This document shows, piece by piece, positions 12,801 through 22,739 of a DNA stretch of 64,000 nt (position 1 is the first letter of the stretch; each line of letters opens with the position of its first letter). The notes under the pieces are model-generated. The model worked only from the letters and a program-made list of their open reading frames with translations. It searched no databases and was not told where the DNA came from. The stretch is from Elymus sibiricus (Eukaryota > Streptophyta > Magnoliopsida > Poales > Poaceae), in the NCBI GenBank assembly GCA_039707655.1, contig CM077667.1, positions 157,150,642 through 157,214,641 on the forward strand, in the 5' to 3' direction. Both the position numbers and the translations under genes were made by a program.

Positions 12801-15800
12801 AAGCATTCTTTTCATGATCTACAAGCATAGAAATTTTACTACTCACCACATAAGCAAATTTATTCTCATCAATAGTAGTGAGAGCAAACTCAACAAAATA
12901 ACTATCATGTGAAGCATAATCCAATTGAAAATTAAAATCATGATGACAAGTTTTATGATTACTATCACTCTTTATAGCATACGTGTCATCACAATAATCA
13001 TCATAGATAGGAGGCATGCTTTCATCATAATAATTTTGCTCATCAAAACTTGGGGGACTAAAAATATCATATTCATCAAACATAGCATCCCCAAGCTTGT
13101 GGCTTTACATATCATTAGCATCATGGATATTCAAGGAATTCATACTAACAACATTGCAATCATGCTCATCATACAAATATTTAGTGCCAAACATTTTAAT
13201 AACTTCTTCTTCTAACACTTGAGCACAATTTTCCTTTCCATCATTTTCACGAAAGACATTAAAAATATGAAGGATATGAGGCAATCTCTATTCCATTTTT
13301 TTGTAGTTTTCTTTTATAAAACCAAACTAGTGATAAAACAAGAAACTAAAAGATTCAATTGCAAGATCTAAATATATACCTTCAAGCACTCACCTCCCCG
13401 GCAACGGCGTCAGAAAAGAGCTTGATGTCTACTACGCAACCTTCTTCTTGTAGACTCGTGTTGGGCCTCCAGGCGCAGAGTTTTGTAGGACAGTAGCAAA
13501 TTTCTCTCAAGTGGATGACCTAAGGTTTATCAATCCGTGGGAGGCGTAGGATGAAGATGGTCTCTCTCAAACAACCCTGCAACCAAATAACAAAGAGTCT
13601 CTTGTGTCCCCAACACACCCAATACAATGGTAAATTGTATAGGTGCACTAGTTCGGCGAACAGATGGTGATACAAGTGTAATATGGATGGTAGATATAGG
13701 TTTTTGTAATCTGAAAATATAAAAACAGTAAGGTAGCAAGTAACAAAAGTGAGCAAAAATGGTATTGCAATGCTTAGAAACAAGGACTAGGGTTCATACT
13801 TTCACTAGTGCAAGTTCTCTCAACAATACTAACATAGTTGAATCATATGTAAATCCCTCACGTGCGACAAAGAGTTCACTCCAAAGCCACAAATAGCGGA
13901 GAACAAACGAAGAAATTATTGTAGGGTACGAAACCACCTCAAAGTTATCTTTTCCGATCAATCGTATGAGCTATCCCTATAAGTGTCACGAACAACCCTA
14001 GAGTTCGTACTAAAATAACACCTAAAGATACACATCAACCAAAACCCTAATGTCACCTAGATACTCCAATGTCACCACGAGTACCCATGGGCTTGATTAT
14101 ACGATATGCATCACACAATTTCAGATTCATCATGTTCAATCCAACACAAAGAACTTCAAAGAGTGCCCCAAAGTTTCTACCGGAGAGTCAAGACGAAAAC
14201 ATGTGCCAACCCCTATGCATAGATTCCCAAGGTCATGGAACCCACAAGTTGATCACCAAAACATACATCAAGTGGATCAATAGAACATCCCATTGTCACC
14301 ACGGATATCCCATTGCAAGACATACATCAAGTGTTCTCAAATCCTTAAAGACTCAATCCGATAAGAAATCTTCAAAGGGAAAACTCAATTCATCACAAGA
14401 AGATAGAGAGGGGAAAACTCCATATGATTCATCTATATTAATAAAGCTCGTGATACATCAAGATCGTGTCATCTCAAGAACACGAGAGAGAGAGAGATCA
14501 AACACATAGCTACTGGTACATACCCTCAGCCCGGGGGTGAACTACAACCTCCTCGTCATGGAGACCGCCGGGATGATGAAGATGACCTCCGGTGATGGTT
14601 TCCTCCTCCGGCAGGGTGCCGGAACGGGCTCCCGATTGGTTTTTTGTGGCTCTGGAGGCTTGCGGCGGCGAAACTCCCGATCTAGGTTGTTTCTGGGGGT
14701 TTCTCTATTTATAGGAATTTTTGGCGGTGGAAACAAGTCAAGGGGGGCCACGAGGTGACAACAAGCCATGGGGGAGCGCCCTAGGGGGGGGGGGCGCGCC
14801 CCCCAGGCTTGTGGTGGCCTCGTGGCTCTTCTGGCCCAACTCCAATGCTGCCTGGGCTTCTTCTGGTCCATAAAAAATCACCGTAGATTTTTATTCCATT
14901 TGGACTCCGTTTGATATTCCTTTTCTGTAAAACTCAAAAACACGGAAAAAAACTAAAACTGGCACTGGGCTCTAGGTTAATAGGTTAGTCCGAAAAATAA
15001 TATAAAGTTGTAGTAAAATGATTGTAAAACATCCAAGAATGATAATATAACAGCATGGAACAAGCAAAAATTATAGATACGTTGGAGACGTATCAAGGTC
15101 GTACACCTGTGGCACCTCCGTCTTATTGTAATGCGCCTACAAGAGAGGAACAAAGTATTAATAAAGGGGTCAAGCTAGCATCAAGAATGAATTGCAGGAA
15201 TCATGAAGCAAACCACATACCCAGTTCCGCCTGAACTTAAATAAGTTGGCGCTGCCTTGATGGTGTGGCACACCTTCCATTTGGGCATTCCGTTCCTTGG
15301 CATCGTCGTGGACGGCTCGCCATTCGTCTGAACACCACTCATTCACCAACGCCTCCCAACAATCCATCTTATCCGCACACCATCTCGGGGGCACCTAAGT
15401 TAGTAAAGAGAAATTTGAGAGCTACGGCTATGAATGAAAGCAAGGAAACTAAGTACAAGGCCTTAAGAATAGGTAATTACCTTCATGTACTGCTCCTTGT
15501 GTAGAAACTTTCCGTGGCACGACGACTTGTCCTTCTTAATACGCCGCGAGGCGTAGTAGTCTCGAACAGCCTGTACCCGAGCCTCGTGCCGTAAGTTCTG
15601 TAGTAGGCGCATGCACTCGTCATCGATAACCTTTGCCGCGGCCTCCTCGTATCCCTCCTCACACCTGTCGAAGGTCTGCAATCAAACGAGACAACACTGA
15701 TTAGTACAATAACTAGCTATTATTAATTTTTTATTGTGTAAAGGAGAAATTACCCAGAACTTTCTGATCACAATGTCGGCCCTCGTGTGGCACAACACAT

Positions 15801-16691
15801 CGTCGATCATCTCCTCCGGCGGGGCCGGGGCAGCCAAGTAGTGCTCCCAGTTCAATCCTAACTCTGGAAGCTTACCCTCGCCGGGCAACGTGACAAACCC
15901 CGGGAAGTTATGCCGTAAAATCACACCAAGGATGGAGTTGGGCCTGCGGACATCCTTGGTGTGAATCCAACCCCTGCAGTATGACAGAGCCAACGCATTA
16001 GATATGTGAAGAAATGTGAAGGCAAAAGGTTTAAAAAGAGTAAATGCACTTACTTCTCCTTTTCAGGCCTAATCGGCCACCTCTGCTCGCGGGTCACCGG
16101 CACGGGCGGGACCCGTGTACACCCATGCTGGTAGACGGTGGCCCCCTCAACCACCTCGTCCCCGCTATCAGAAAACTGATCCCCTCCACCATCAGCATGG
16201 CCACTCGGCTCCGGCTGATGCAGATCCGGCCAGGTATCCCATCCGGTCAAAGCGTGTGGAGTCTCGTAGGACAAAGCGTCTGGCACAGGAGTCTCGCGGG
16301 ACGAAGCGTCTGGCACAGGAGTCTCGCGGGTCGAAGCGTCTAAGACAGAAGGATCATCGACCCGAGGCTCGTGGACAGGAGTCCTTGTAGCCTCCACCTC
16401 AGACGGGTCCACCGTAGCAGTCCTGTGCTCGGGTGAATTAGCTGGGGGTGGCGGCGAGGAAGGCGTAGCAGCCTTCCTACCTCTCCCGCGGCCACCACGT
16501 GTACCTTTAGGAGATCTCTTCTTCCCCCGACCTCCTCTCCCAGTCAGCAACTTCGCCGACGAAGAAGCGCCCTCGGATGTCCCAATACTGTCGTACAACG
16601 CTCTCCAGAGAGTTTGGGGTGGAATGGAAGTACCCCTCCCACCACGCGCCGATGAAGGAGCCTCGGATCGCTCTCGACCCGCGCCCACCAT
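6857..16691 (-). CDS. Second CACTA gene (En/Spm plant-transposase accessory protein), 8 predicted exons, split by element B
   Basis: Predicted exons on the minus strand are 16691-16054, 15973-15754, 15675-15481, 15394-15221, 15136-15096 joined to 7806-7467, 7376-7212, 7119-7057 and 7009-6857. Every intron starts GT and ends AG, all phases agree, and the total is 1989 nt (662 codons plus TAA) with no internal stop. The break at 15096/7806 is the AGGTC duplication of element B, and removing B restores the frame exactly. Exon 1 is basic and Gly/Arg-rich and contains a repeated RETPVPDA motif. Exons 2-4 hold Trp-rich stretches (RKFW, CWEALVNEW) and HHQGS, resembling the plant En/Spm transposase family (Pfam Transposase_24). 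Exon 6 is a Glu/Arg-rich coiled coil. In known CACTA elements the second protein binds the subterminal repeats. It starts 148 bp after the TNP2 gene, so alternative splicing from one transcript is possible. Family assignment is from memory of the pattern; the splice model is inferred. Confidence 0.8.
7812..9477 (-). repeat. 3' LTR of element B
   Basis: The LTR is 1666 bp with termini TGATGTCTAC...GACGTATCA on the plus strand. It includes a GA run (8872-8890) and a CTATTTATAG block near 9105, which on the minus strand gives a TATAAATAG box. No gene is present; an open frame of 216 codons at 8476-9126 recurs in shortened form in the other LTR and is not considered coding. Confidence 0.9.
9478..12519 (-). 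repeat. Non-coding interior of element B with a duplicated ~650-bp module
   Basis: There is no gene in 3 kb. A polypurine tract (minus AAGCTTGGGGATGC) abuts the 3' LTR at 9478-9492. Two diverged direct copies of one module lie at about 11030-11690 and 11735-12400. They share, in order, a 'gaataaaaat' block, a hairpin of the GGGATGC/GCATCCC type, a 'ggcatccccaagctt' block, 'cgtgagat.ggttagta', 'gccaagacaag', 'acagtctgt' and 'aaagtttctgttttt'. The same module occurs once, inverted, in element C (about 45050-45690). Confidence 0.75.
11788..11811 (-). other. Perfect 9-bp hairpin in the 3' module of element B
   Basis: GGGGATGCC (11788-11796), a 6-base loop and GGCATCCCC (11803-11811) form a perfect stem. 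The upstream module copy has the weaker version GGGATGC-GTA-GCATCCC at about 11067-11083. Element C has the same stem with the complementary loop at 45599-45622. Conservation across elements suggests a structure used in the RNA, for example in packaging or 3'-end formation; that role is inferred. Confidence 0.7.
12520..13083 (-). CDS. 187-aa protein of unknown function carried by element B
   Basis: This is the only long frame in element B. It starts about 310 bp downstream of the primer binding site, where gag would begin. The N-terminus is acidic and Tyr-rich (MFDEYDIFSPPSFDEQNYYD), followed by several His and Cys residues (KTCHHDF, CRNCNN, CACHEIH) that could bind metal. A hydrophobic Leu/Phe/Cys segment follows around residues 128-142. 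No gag, zinc-knuckle or protease motif is recognised. The frame is open to TAA/TAG at 12520 although the LTRs have diverged by about 2 percent, which hints at some past constraint. I believe similar proteins occur in other Triticeae elements of this kind but cannot confirm it here. Confidence 0.55.
   Translation of the reverse strand: MFDEYDIFSPPSFDEQNYYDESMPPIYDDYCDDTYAIKSDSNHKTCHHDFNFQLDYASHDSYFVEFALTTIDENKFAYVVSSKISMLVDHEKNALCAGYIVEFLHDATENYYEGGTYACRNCNNIKFPLYVFEVLKLCLFCLPMLVDSCSHKLFAHKIPMHRKWVRLKCACHEIHDALLHVSIIIPM
13395..13412 (-). other. Primer binding site of element B (tRNA-Asp type)
   Basis: On the minus strand TGACGCCGTTGCCGGGGA follows the 5' LTR. It matches, with one change, TGGCGCCGTTGCCGGGGA, the complement of the 3' end of plant tRNA-Asp. 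A gap of about 10 bases separates it from the LTR end at 13423. Confidence 0.8.
13423..15095 (-). repeat. 5' LTR of element B
   Basis: The LTR is 1673 bp and starts on the minus strand at 15095 with TGATACGTCTCC. A TATAAATAG box (14705-14713, minus) fits the LTR promoter. A G run of about 9-10 bases at 14786-14795 differs in length from the other LTR. Confidence 0.9.
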
Positions 16692-16838
16692 GTTTCAACA
16701 CCTGCCATGACAAAGAGTAAATGAAATTAGTACAACATAAAAAACTTGAATACCGACATGAATAATAATATGTATATATATAATTTGAGTGTATCATCAT
16801 CATGTATATAATAAAAATTGAATAATACCTGACATGAA

Positions 16839-18957
16839 CTAATAATAATCTTCATCGTCTATATATGCTCCGGGATCAATAAATGCATCATCATCATCAC
16901 TATCATCAATAAATGCATCATCATCATCACTATCGGGAACAACATGTGGAAGGCCTCCTTTATGTAATCGGTCAAGCATTGAGAGGTCATCCGCAGCAGT
17001 AACCTCTTCTTCTTCCGTCTCTTCTTGTTCCGGCTCAGGGGTGAAGTCGGATTCACTGTCACTGTCTACTTCAATGTTCTGGGGTGAAGTAGAGCGGTTC
17101 TTGAAACGTTTTTTGGAAGTACGTGTTTCTTGGAAGAATTCTCCTTCATATGTGTCTGGGTTAATGTGAGGTTTATAATCATCTTCATTGAGGGGAGGTG
17201 GTCTAAAACGTGGCAGCACATCATAAACGACATCCCAACCATTCAGATTTGGATCAGTTTGGCAGGCCCACGGTAGATAAAAAACTTGGATCGCCTGTTG
17301 AGCCGTAATATAGACATCGGGAGCATCTAAATGGGTGCTTTGTTTGATTTTGACTAGCCCTATATGTTCATGAGTCCTTCTAGTCTCCTTCGGCTGGAAC
17401 CAATAACATTTGAAGACTACAACGTTTGGTGGGTTTTCACCAAGAATATAAGTTCATAAATTGCTTCAACTCTTCCATAATACTCGACACCTCCTTCGCC
17501 GATAGCAGAGACAGAACAATTTGTAGACTTTCGGTCGGCCATAGATAGCTCTTTGCCAAAAGTATGAAAGCGATACCCGTTGATGTCGTATTTGTCAAAT
17601 CAACGGACCTTATAGTCAAAACCATTAGCGACTTGTCTCAATTCGGCGTCCATAGACTCTGAATTAGCCTACAAGTTTAATACAAAAGGATTGTTGCATT
17701 AGCCACAAACTAGACGAAGAAATGAAATGGTCTAATGGAAATTACCGTTTGTTTGAACCAAGAGATGAAACCGGGATAGCCGCCTCCATGCTTTGCCAGA
17801 AGCTCATACTCTTCGATGGAATCCTTTTGGATCACCGCTCCATCCGAGAATTTGGCGATGTATCGACTATATCACATATCCGGGAATAAGAGCAGTTCAA
17901 AGGAATTAGAAGTTGCGAAACAATGTACCAAGAACTTACTCGATGTACGGCTGCACTTCTGTTAGGTTGTTGAAGATATACAACGAAATGGTCCACCATT
18001 CTTCGACATCCAACGCTATTGCTTTCGAAGCACCGGCTGGTGCGAGCTTCCCTTTGAATAGGCTGAGGTTGGATCGACCTTTTTCACGGTCGCCATCATT
18101 GTATCGAGGCTTTGGATTATTCAAATGACGATTCTTGGCTTCGTAGTGTGCTGTCACGAAGTTTGCCGCCTCCTCAGTAATGAATGCCTCAGCCATCGAT
18201 GCTTCAATTCTATGTTTATTTTTACATTTTGCTCGAAGCGTCTTCTGCATCCTCTTAGTTGTGAAGCACCAACGATTTTGCACGGCCCCCCCCCCAATCT
18301 TGCCTCGGTCGGGATATGCAAAATCAAATGCTGCATTGGATTAAAGAAGCCCGGTGGAAATATCTTTTCTAACTTGCAGATCAACTCCGGCGCCAACTCT
18401 TCCAGTTCATCTAGCACGTCAGGCGATAGTTCTTTCGCACAAAGAGCACAGAAGAAATAGCTCAGCTCTGCCAATACTAGCCATTCATCCTCAGGGATAA
18501 AGGCACGCAACATCATCGGCATTACCCGCTCAAGCCATATGTCCCAATCATGACTCTTGAGACCAAATATTTTCAATTTGTCAAGACTTGCTCCCCTCTT
18601 TAGATTCGCTGCATACCCATCGGGGAACATCAATTGCATTTTCACCCACAAGATCATTTCCCTCATAGCTGGCCTTCCAAGATTGAACCATGCCTTTGGC
18701 TTCCTCCAGTTCTTCTTTCCTTTCAGTTGTCGCATGTTTTGTAACGGTCTATCACATAGAGCCTCCTGATCGACTCTAGCCTTAGGATTATCCTTTGACT
18801 TCCCCTCTATGCCGAACACTGTACCAAAAAGGGCCTCGGTGATATTCTTTTCAGTGTGCATCACGTCAATGTTGTGTGGGCAAAGGAGGTCTTTAAAGTA
18901 AGGTAGATCCCACAAGCATATCTTGTGAGTCCAAGCGTGTTCCGAATTATACCCTTT
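16839..18957 (-). pseudogene. CACTA TNP2-type transposase, C-terminal part
   Basis: This continues the transposase interrupted by element G. Piece 18915-18290 shows the TNP2 signature WDLPYFKDLLCPHNIDVMHT (near 18915), then LKSHDWD, then the start of a DUF4218-like domain (KLEKIFPPGFFNPMQHL). A frameshift at the G/C run 18285-18294 moves the reading to 18283-17936. Frames at 17625-17440 and 17430-16839 carry a DUF4216-like domain (FKCYW...YLPWACQTDPN) and an acidic tail with two DSDDDDAFID repeats. Another one-base shift is visible near 17440. With several shifts the protein cannot be made as it stands. Some breaks may be introns, but the homopolymer one is a lesion or a sequencing artefact. 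Confidence 0.85.
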
Positions 18958-18962
18958 GAAAT

Positions 18963-21900
18963 TGTGATGCCCCCATTCTCGTCCGTACGCTAATCAATCA
19001 CGCAATGCGTACGGCCAAGATTAGGGACTCACTGATTAGTACCAAAACACGACAAACGACACAAATAAAGAGTCATACAGCTTAATATTACAAGCCAGGG
19101 GCCTCGAGGGCTCGAATATAAAGCTCTGACGAGCACGAGTCAGCGGAAGCAAAAAAAATATCTGAGTACAGACATAGTTAGTCAAGTTTTGCCTTAAGAA
19201 GGCTAGCACAAACAACGATACAGATCGAAAAGGCGCAGGCCTCCTGCCTGGGAGCCTCCTAACTACTCCTGGACGTCGGCAGTCTCCACGAAGCAGGCTT
19301 CAGCGGTGGTGTAGCAGGCGTCTCCGGCAAACTCCATCTCCTGGGCTCCATCGGCTGATGCATCATCAATTGGGTATGGGGAAAAAGAATAGCAGAGCAA
19401 CCATGAGTACTCATCCAAAGTACTCGCAAGACTGACATCAGAACTACGCTAAACATGCAATGGTATCAAATGAGAAGGCTGTATTTGTGGACTGTATTGC
19501 AGAAATGCCAGAGGAGAGAGAAAGGCCTAGCCTATCGAAGACTAGCATCTTCAAGCAGTCTTGCAGCAGCAGAAGAGAGTAGATAGTAGTAGCATACATG
19601 TTGTCATACAGTAGCAATGCCCTGAGATCCTTTCTCGACACCCTGCGAGAAAGCGATCCCGAGAGCAGTATTAACAGTTTATCATGTATCATCATCTCTT
19701 TATAGTTGTCATGGATCCGGGCACAACTCCAAGCATCCTGTTACCGTGGACACGGCTATTCGAATAGATATCTTCCCTGCAGGGGTGCACTACTGTTACC
19801 CAACACGCTCGATTACCTCCGGCCGGATACACTTGCTGGGTAATACCCGGCCTCGGGTGATCGACACAACGCAGCCCGACCTAGAGCTCAGCAGAGAGGT
19901 CAACACGCCGGTCTAAATCCTAAGTGCGCAGGGGTCTTGGGCCATCGCCCTCCGCACTCCTGCACGTTACGTGACTGGCCGGAGAAACAGGCGCGACACT
20001 GGACAACCCAGTGAAGTAACCAGCCCAATCCCGGCGATCAGCCCGCAAAGTAACTTGTGACGTCTGAAGAGCTTTCGGCTGATACTACGATGCAGAGGGC
20101 CCCATTAAACCATTATCCCACGTGGTGGTAGTGCGAAATGGGCACGACGACCCACTCAGATCAAACACCCAGCTCCGTTAAGCTCATTTAGTATTACTCG
20201 CTTGCTCAATATGCACGATTAACTCCGGCCGCACACCCTTGTTCCTGGTGATGTCCGGCCTCGGCTGATCGATACATCGTGAGTCAGCCCATCTTTGTAT
20301 TATCCGCTCGACCAACACGCGCGAGTAACTCCGGCCGCACACCCTTGTTCCTGGTGATGTCCGGCCTCGGCTAATCGACACGTAGCAGGTCAGCCTGACT
20401 TTACAGTTGGGTGCTGTCAGGACTCAGGTCCATCTCTGACTGGATGGTACCACCAGCCTTTCAGCCCCAGACTGCACATTTCCCCGCGGGTACCTCTCAA
20501 GGTGGACCCGCCTGTAAGCAAGGCCATAGTAACTGTGTGGTCAAGCAACGGGTAGGAATCCGAGGAATCACCCTCGTTGGATTCCACTCCGGGAGTTGCA
20601 CGACATCAGCTTAAACGGAAGTGATGAAAGAGGAATCACCCTCGGTAACACACATCCGGATAGCTATTCTACAGAGGCACCATCGGAAGTGAGCTAAGAG
20701 GTATCACCCTCGGCACTCGATGCCAGCTCTGCAGTGTTGGGCAATTTAGGGGGTGTGTGGTGATGTGCTGTCTTCAGTCCATCGGTCTTCAGTTTCGCCG
20801 ATCATATTGATCGGGGCTTCGATACTAGAGCGGAGCAACTATAGCAAGGGAGAGGGGCCACAGATGGTTTTCCATCCAACCTATACTAAGCAGTTTGGAT
20901 AATAAGGCCGGTATCAATAGCAGTTATCAAAAACAGGCTATGCATCAGAAATAGGATAAAACAGTAGCAGCGGTAATTGCTAATGCAAGCAGGAGGGAGA
21001 AAGGAATGGATGATATAGGCATGCGTCAAGGGGGGGGGGGTGCTTGCCTGGTTGCTCTGCGGCAAAGGCGGGGTCGTCAGACGTAGTCGTACACAGCAGT
21101 TTCATCGGTAGTCTCAGCGTCTATCGCAGTATCAGGGTCTACCGAAAAAGAAGCAACGAGGGGAAACAAATAAATAATAGCGCAAACAATAGCATCACAA
21201 AGCATGACATGGCAATACGCGGTGACAGAGGGGATCTAACGCAGTGTTACACGACACCGAGAAAGGGGGATCCTATCCGGGAAAGTATTCCCGGTTCCGG
21301 ACATGTGTCAGACAGATGACCGGAGGGGGCAATGTTCCAGGCTGCGATGTTGTAAGCATGGGACAGCTAGGATGCAGCGCAGGGTTGATATACTGCCTAT
21401 CTAAGTGCTCTAGTCAATTTTGGAATTTAACCGGAATTATTTTATTAAAGTCATGCACTATTCATCTGCCAGAAACAGGCAAAAAGTTACAGGTGTGCTA
21501 TGCTAGGGGCGTCTGACAGACTAACGGACAGCGTAACCGGATTCGTCTCGTCGTTCTGAGCAACTTTCATGTTCAAAGTTTTTCGATCCGGGCTACGGTT
21601 TATTTTATATTAATTATTAAAGATTTAATCATTATCTAAATTTCTTTTAATTAATATATCCTAATTATCTGAAACAGTATTTACTGTTTATTTAAATCAA
21701 TTAATTAAGAGATTAATTAATCACCCTAATTAACCTTAATCAGTTAATTAATTAACTAATTACCTAATTAATTAAATCACTAGTTAATTAATCTAATTAC
21801 TTAATTATTAATATTAATATTAATATTTATTTATTTACTTTCTAATTTCATTTTATTTTAAATACTTTTATTTTTATTTTGTTATTAGAATATACGTGTA

Positions 21901-22739
21901 TGTGTGTACGTATATACGTATATCCATACGTATATACATACACACACAACACAACACACACGCACGCTACACGCACACACACATTACACACACATCCACA
22001 CACGCACACACGCACGGGCACGGCCGAGCCGGCCGGCGCGACGGGAGCGGGCCGGAGCGCCGGGGGGGGAGGGGTGTGCTCACCGGGGGAGCAGGGGCCG
22101 GCGGGAGGCGGTCGCCGGTGGTGGCAACCGGCGGCGGGGCGGAGGCGAGCGGCACGGACGGAGGCGAGCGGCGCAGGGCGGCGGGGCTGGCGCGCAGGCG
22201 GCGGGGGGAGGCGGTGGCCGGCCGAGCCGGCGGCAGTGGCCGCGGGCGGCGGGGGCTGGCGGCGCGGGCCGAGCCGGCCGCGGGCGGAGGGGCGGCGGAG
22301 GCGCGGCGCTCGCGCGCGGCGGCGCACGGGGAAAATGGGGCGGCTGGGGCTAGGGTTTCATCCCGTTTCGTATATATAGCGTGCGGACGGGCCACCGAAT
22401 TTTGACCCGGTTAGGTCCAATTTTCCCACCGTTTCAAAATTCGTTTTAAAGACTTTTGGGGCTCCAATTAAATTCCAAAATTACCGATTTCAATTTTATA
22501 AAATATTACGAGATATTTCCAACCCATCCAACATTTTTTTTATTTTAGTTTTGAACAACTTTATCATCCACCTTTTTCGGACGATTTAAATTGCAACGAA
22601 AATTAACGGGGTTTGCACGGACGCGAGTTCAACAACAGTGATCGCGGCAACAGTGATCGCGGTGAGGTGGCATCACTAACGTAGGATTACTGTAGCTTAA
22701 TTACCGAAATTACTGTAGCCTAATTATCCGGGCGTCACA
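18963..22739 (-). repeat. 3' LTR of element G
   Basis: The LTR is 3777 bp. It is patchy in composition. A 106-bp direct repeat lies at about 20221-20433 (AACTCCGGCCGCACACCC twice, with a third diverged unit near 19815). Three ATCACCCTCG repeats occur at 20565-20725. A TTAA-rich block lies at 21600-21860, a (CA)n block at 21935-22015, a very GC-rich block at 22015-22340 and TATATATA at 22372-22378. No gene is present. The long frames across the GC-rich block exist on both strands and are compositional. Confidence 0.92.

Larger units (their letters stand above)
7812..15095 (-). mobile_element. Gypsy-type non-autonomous LTR retrotransposon B
   Basis: The element has LTRs 7812-9477 and 13423-15095 with TG...CA ends and a perfect duplication AGGTC (7807-7811, 15096-15100). 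Its primer binding site is nearly complementary to the 3' end of tRNA-Asp. On the minus strand the LTR begins TGATACGTCTCCAACG. No gag, protease, integrase or RT can be seen in the 3.9-kb interior. The only long frame is 12520-13083. LTRs differ by about 22 bases in the first 1.07 kb by eye. It sits in exon 5 of the second CACTA gene. Confidence 0.92.

Noticed and set aside
13423..15095. Reading B as two independent solo LTRs
   Set aside because: The pair shares one target duplication AGGTC at its outer ends only, and a primer binding site and polypurine tract lie at the inner ends.
21848..22405. Long frames on both strands (up to 169 codons)
   Set aside because: They cover the CA run and GC-rich block of the element G LTR. 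Frames occur in up to five of six readings and reflect composition.
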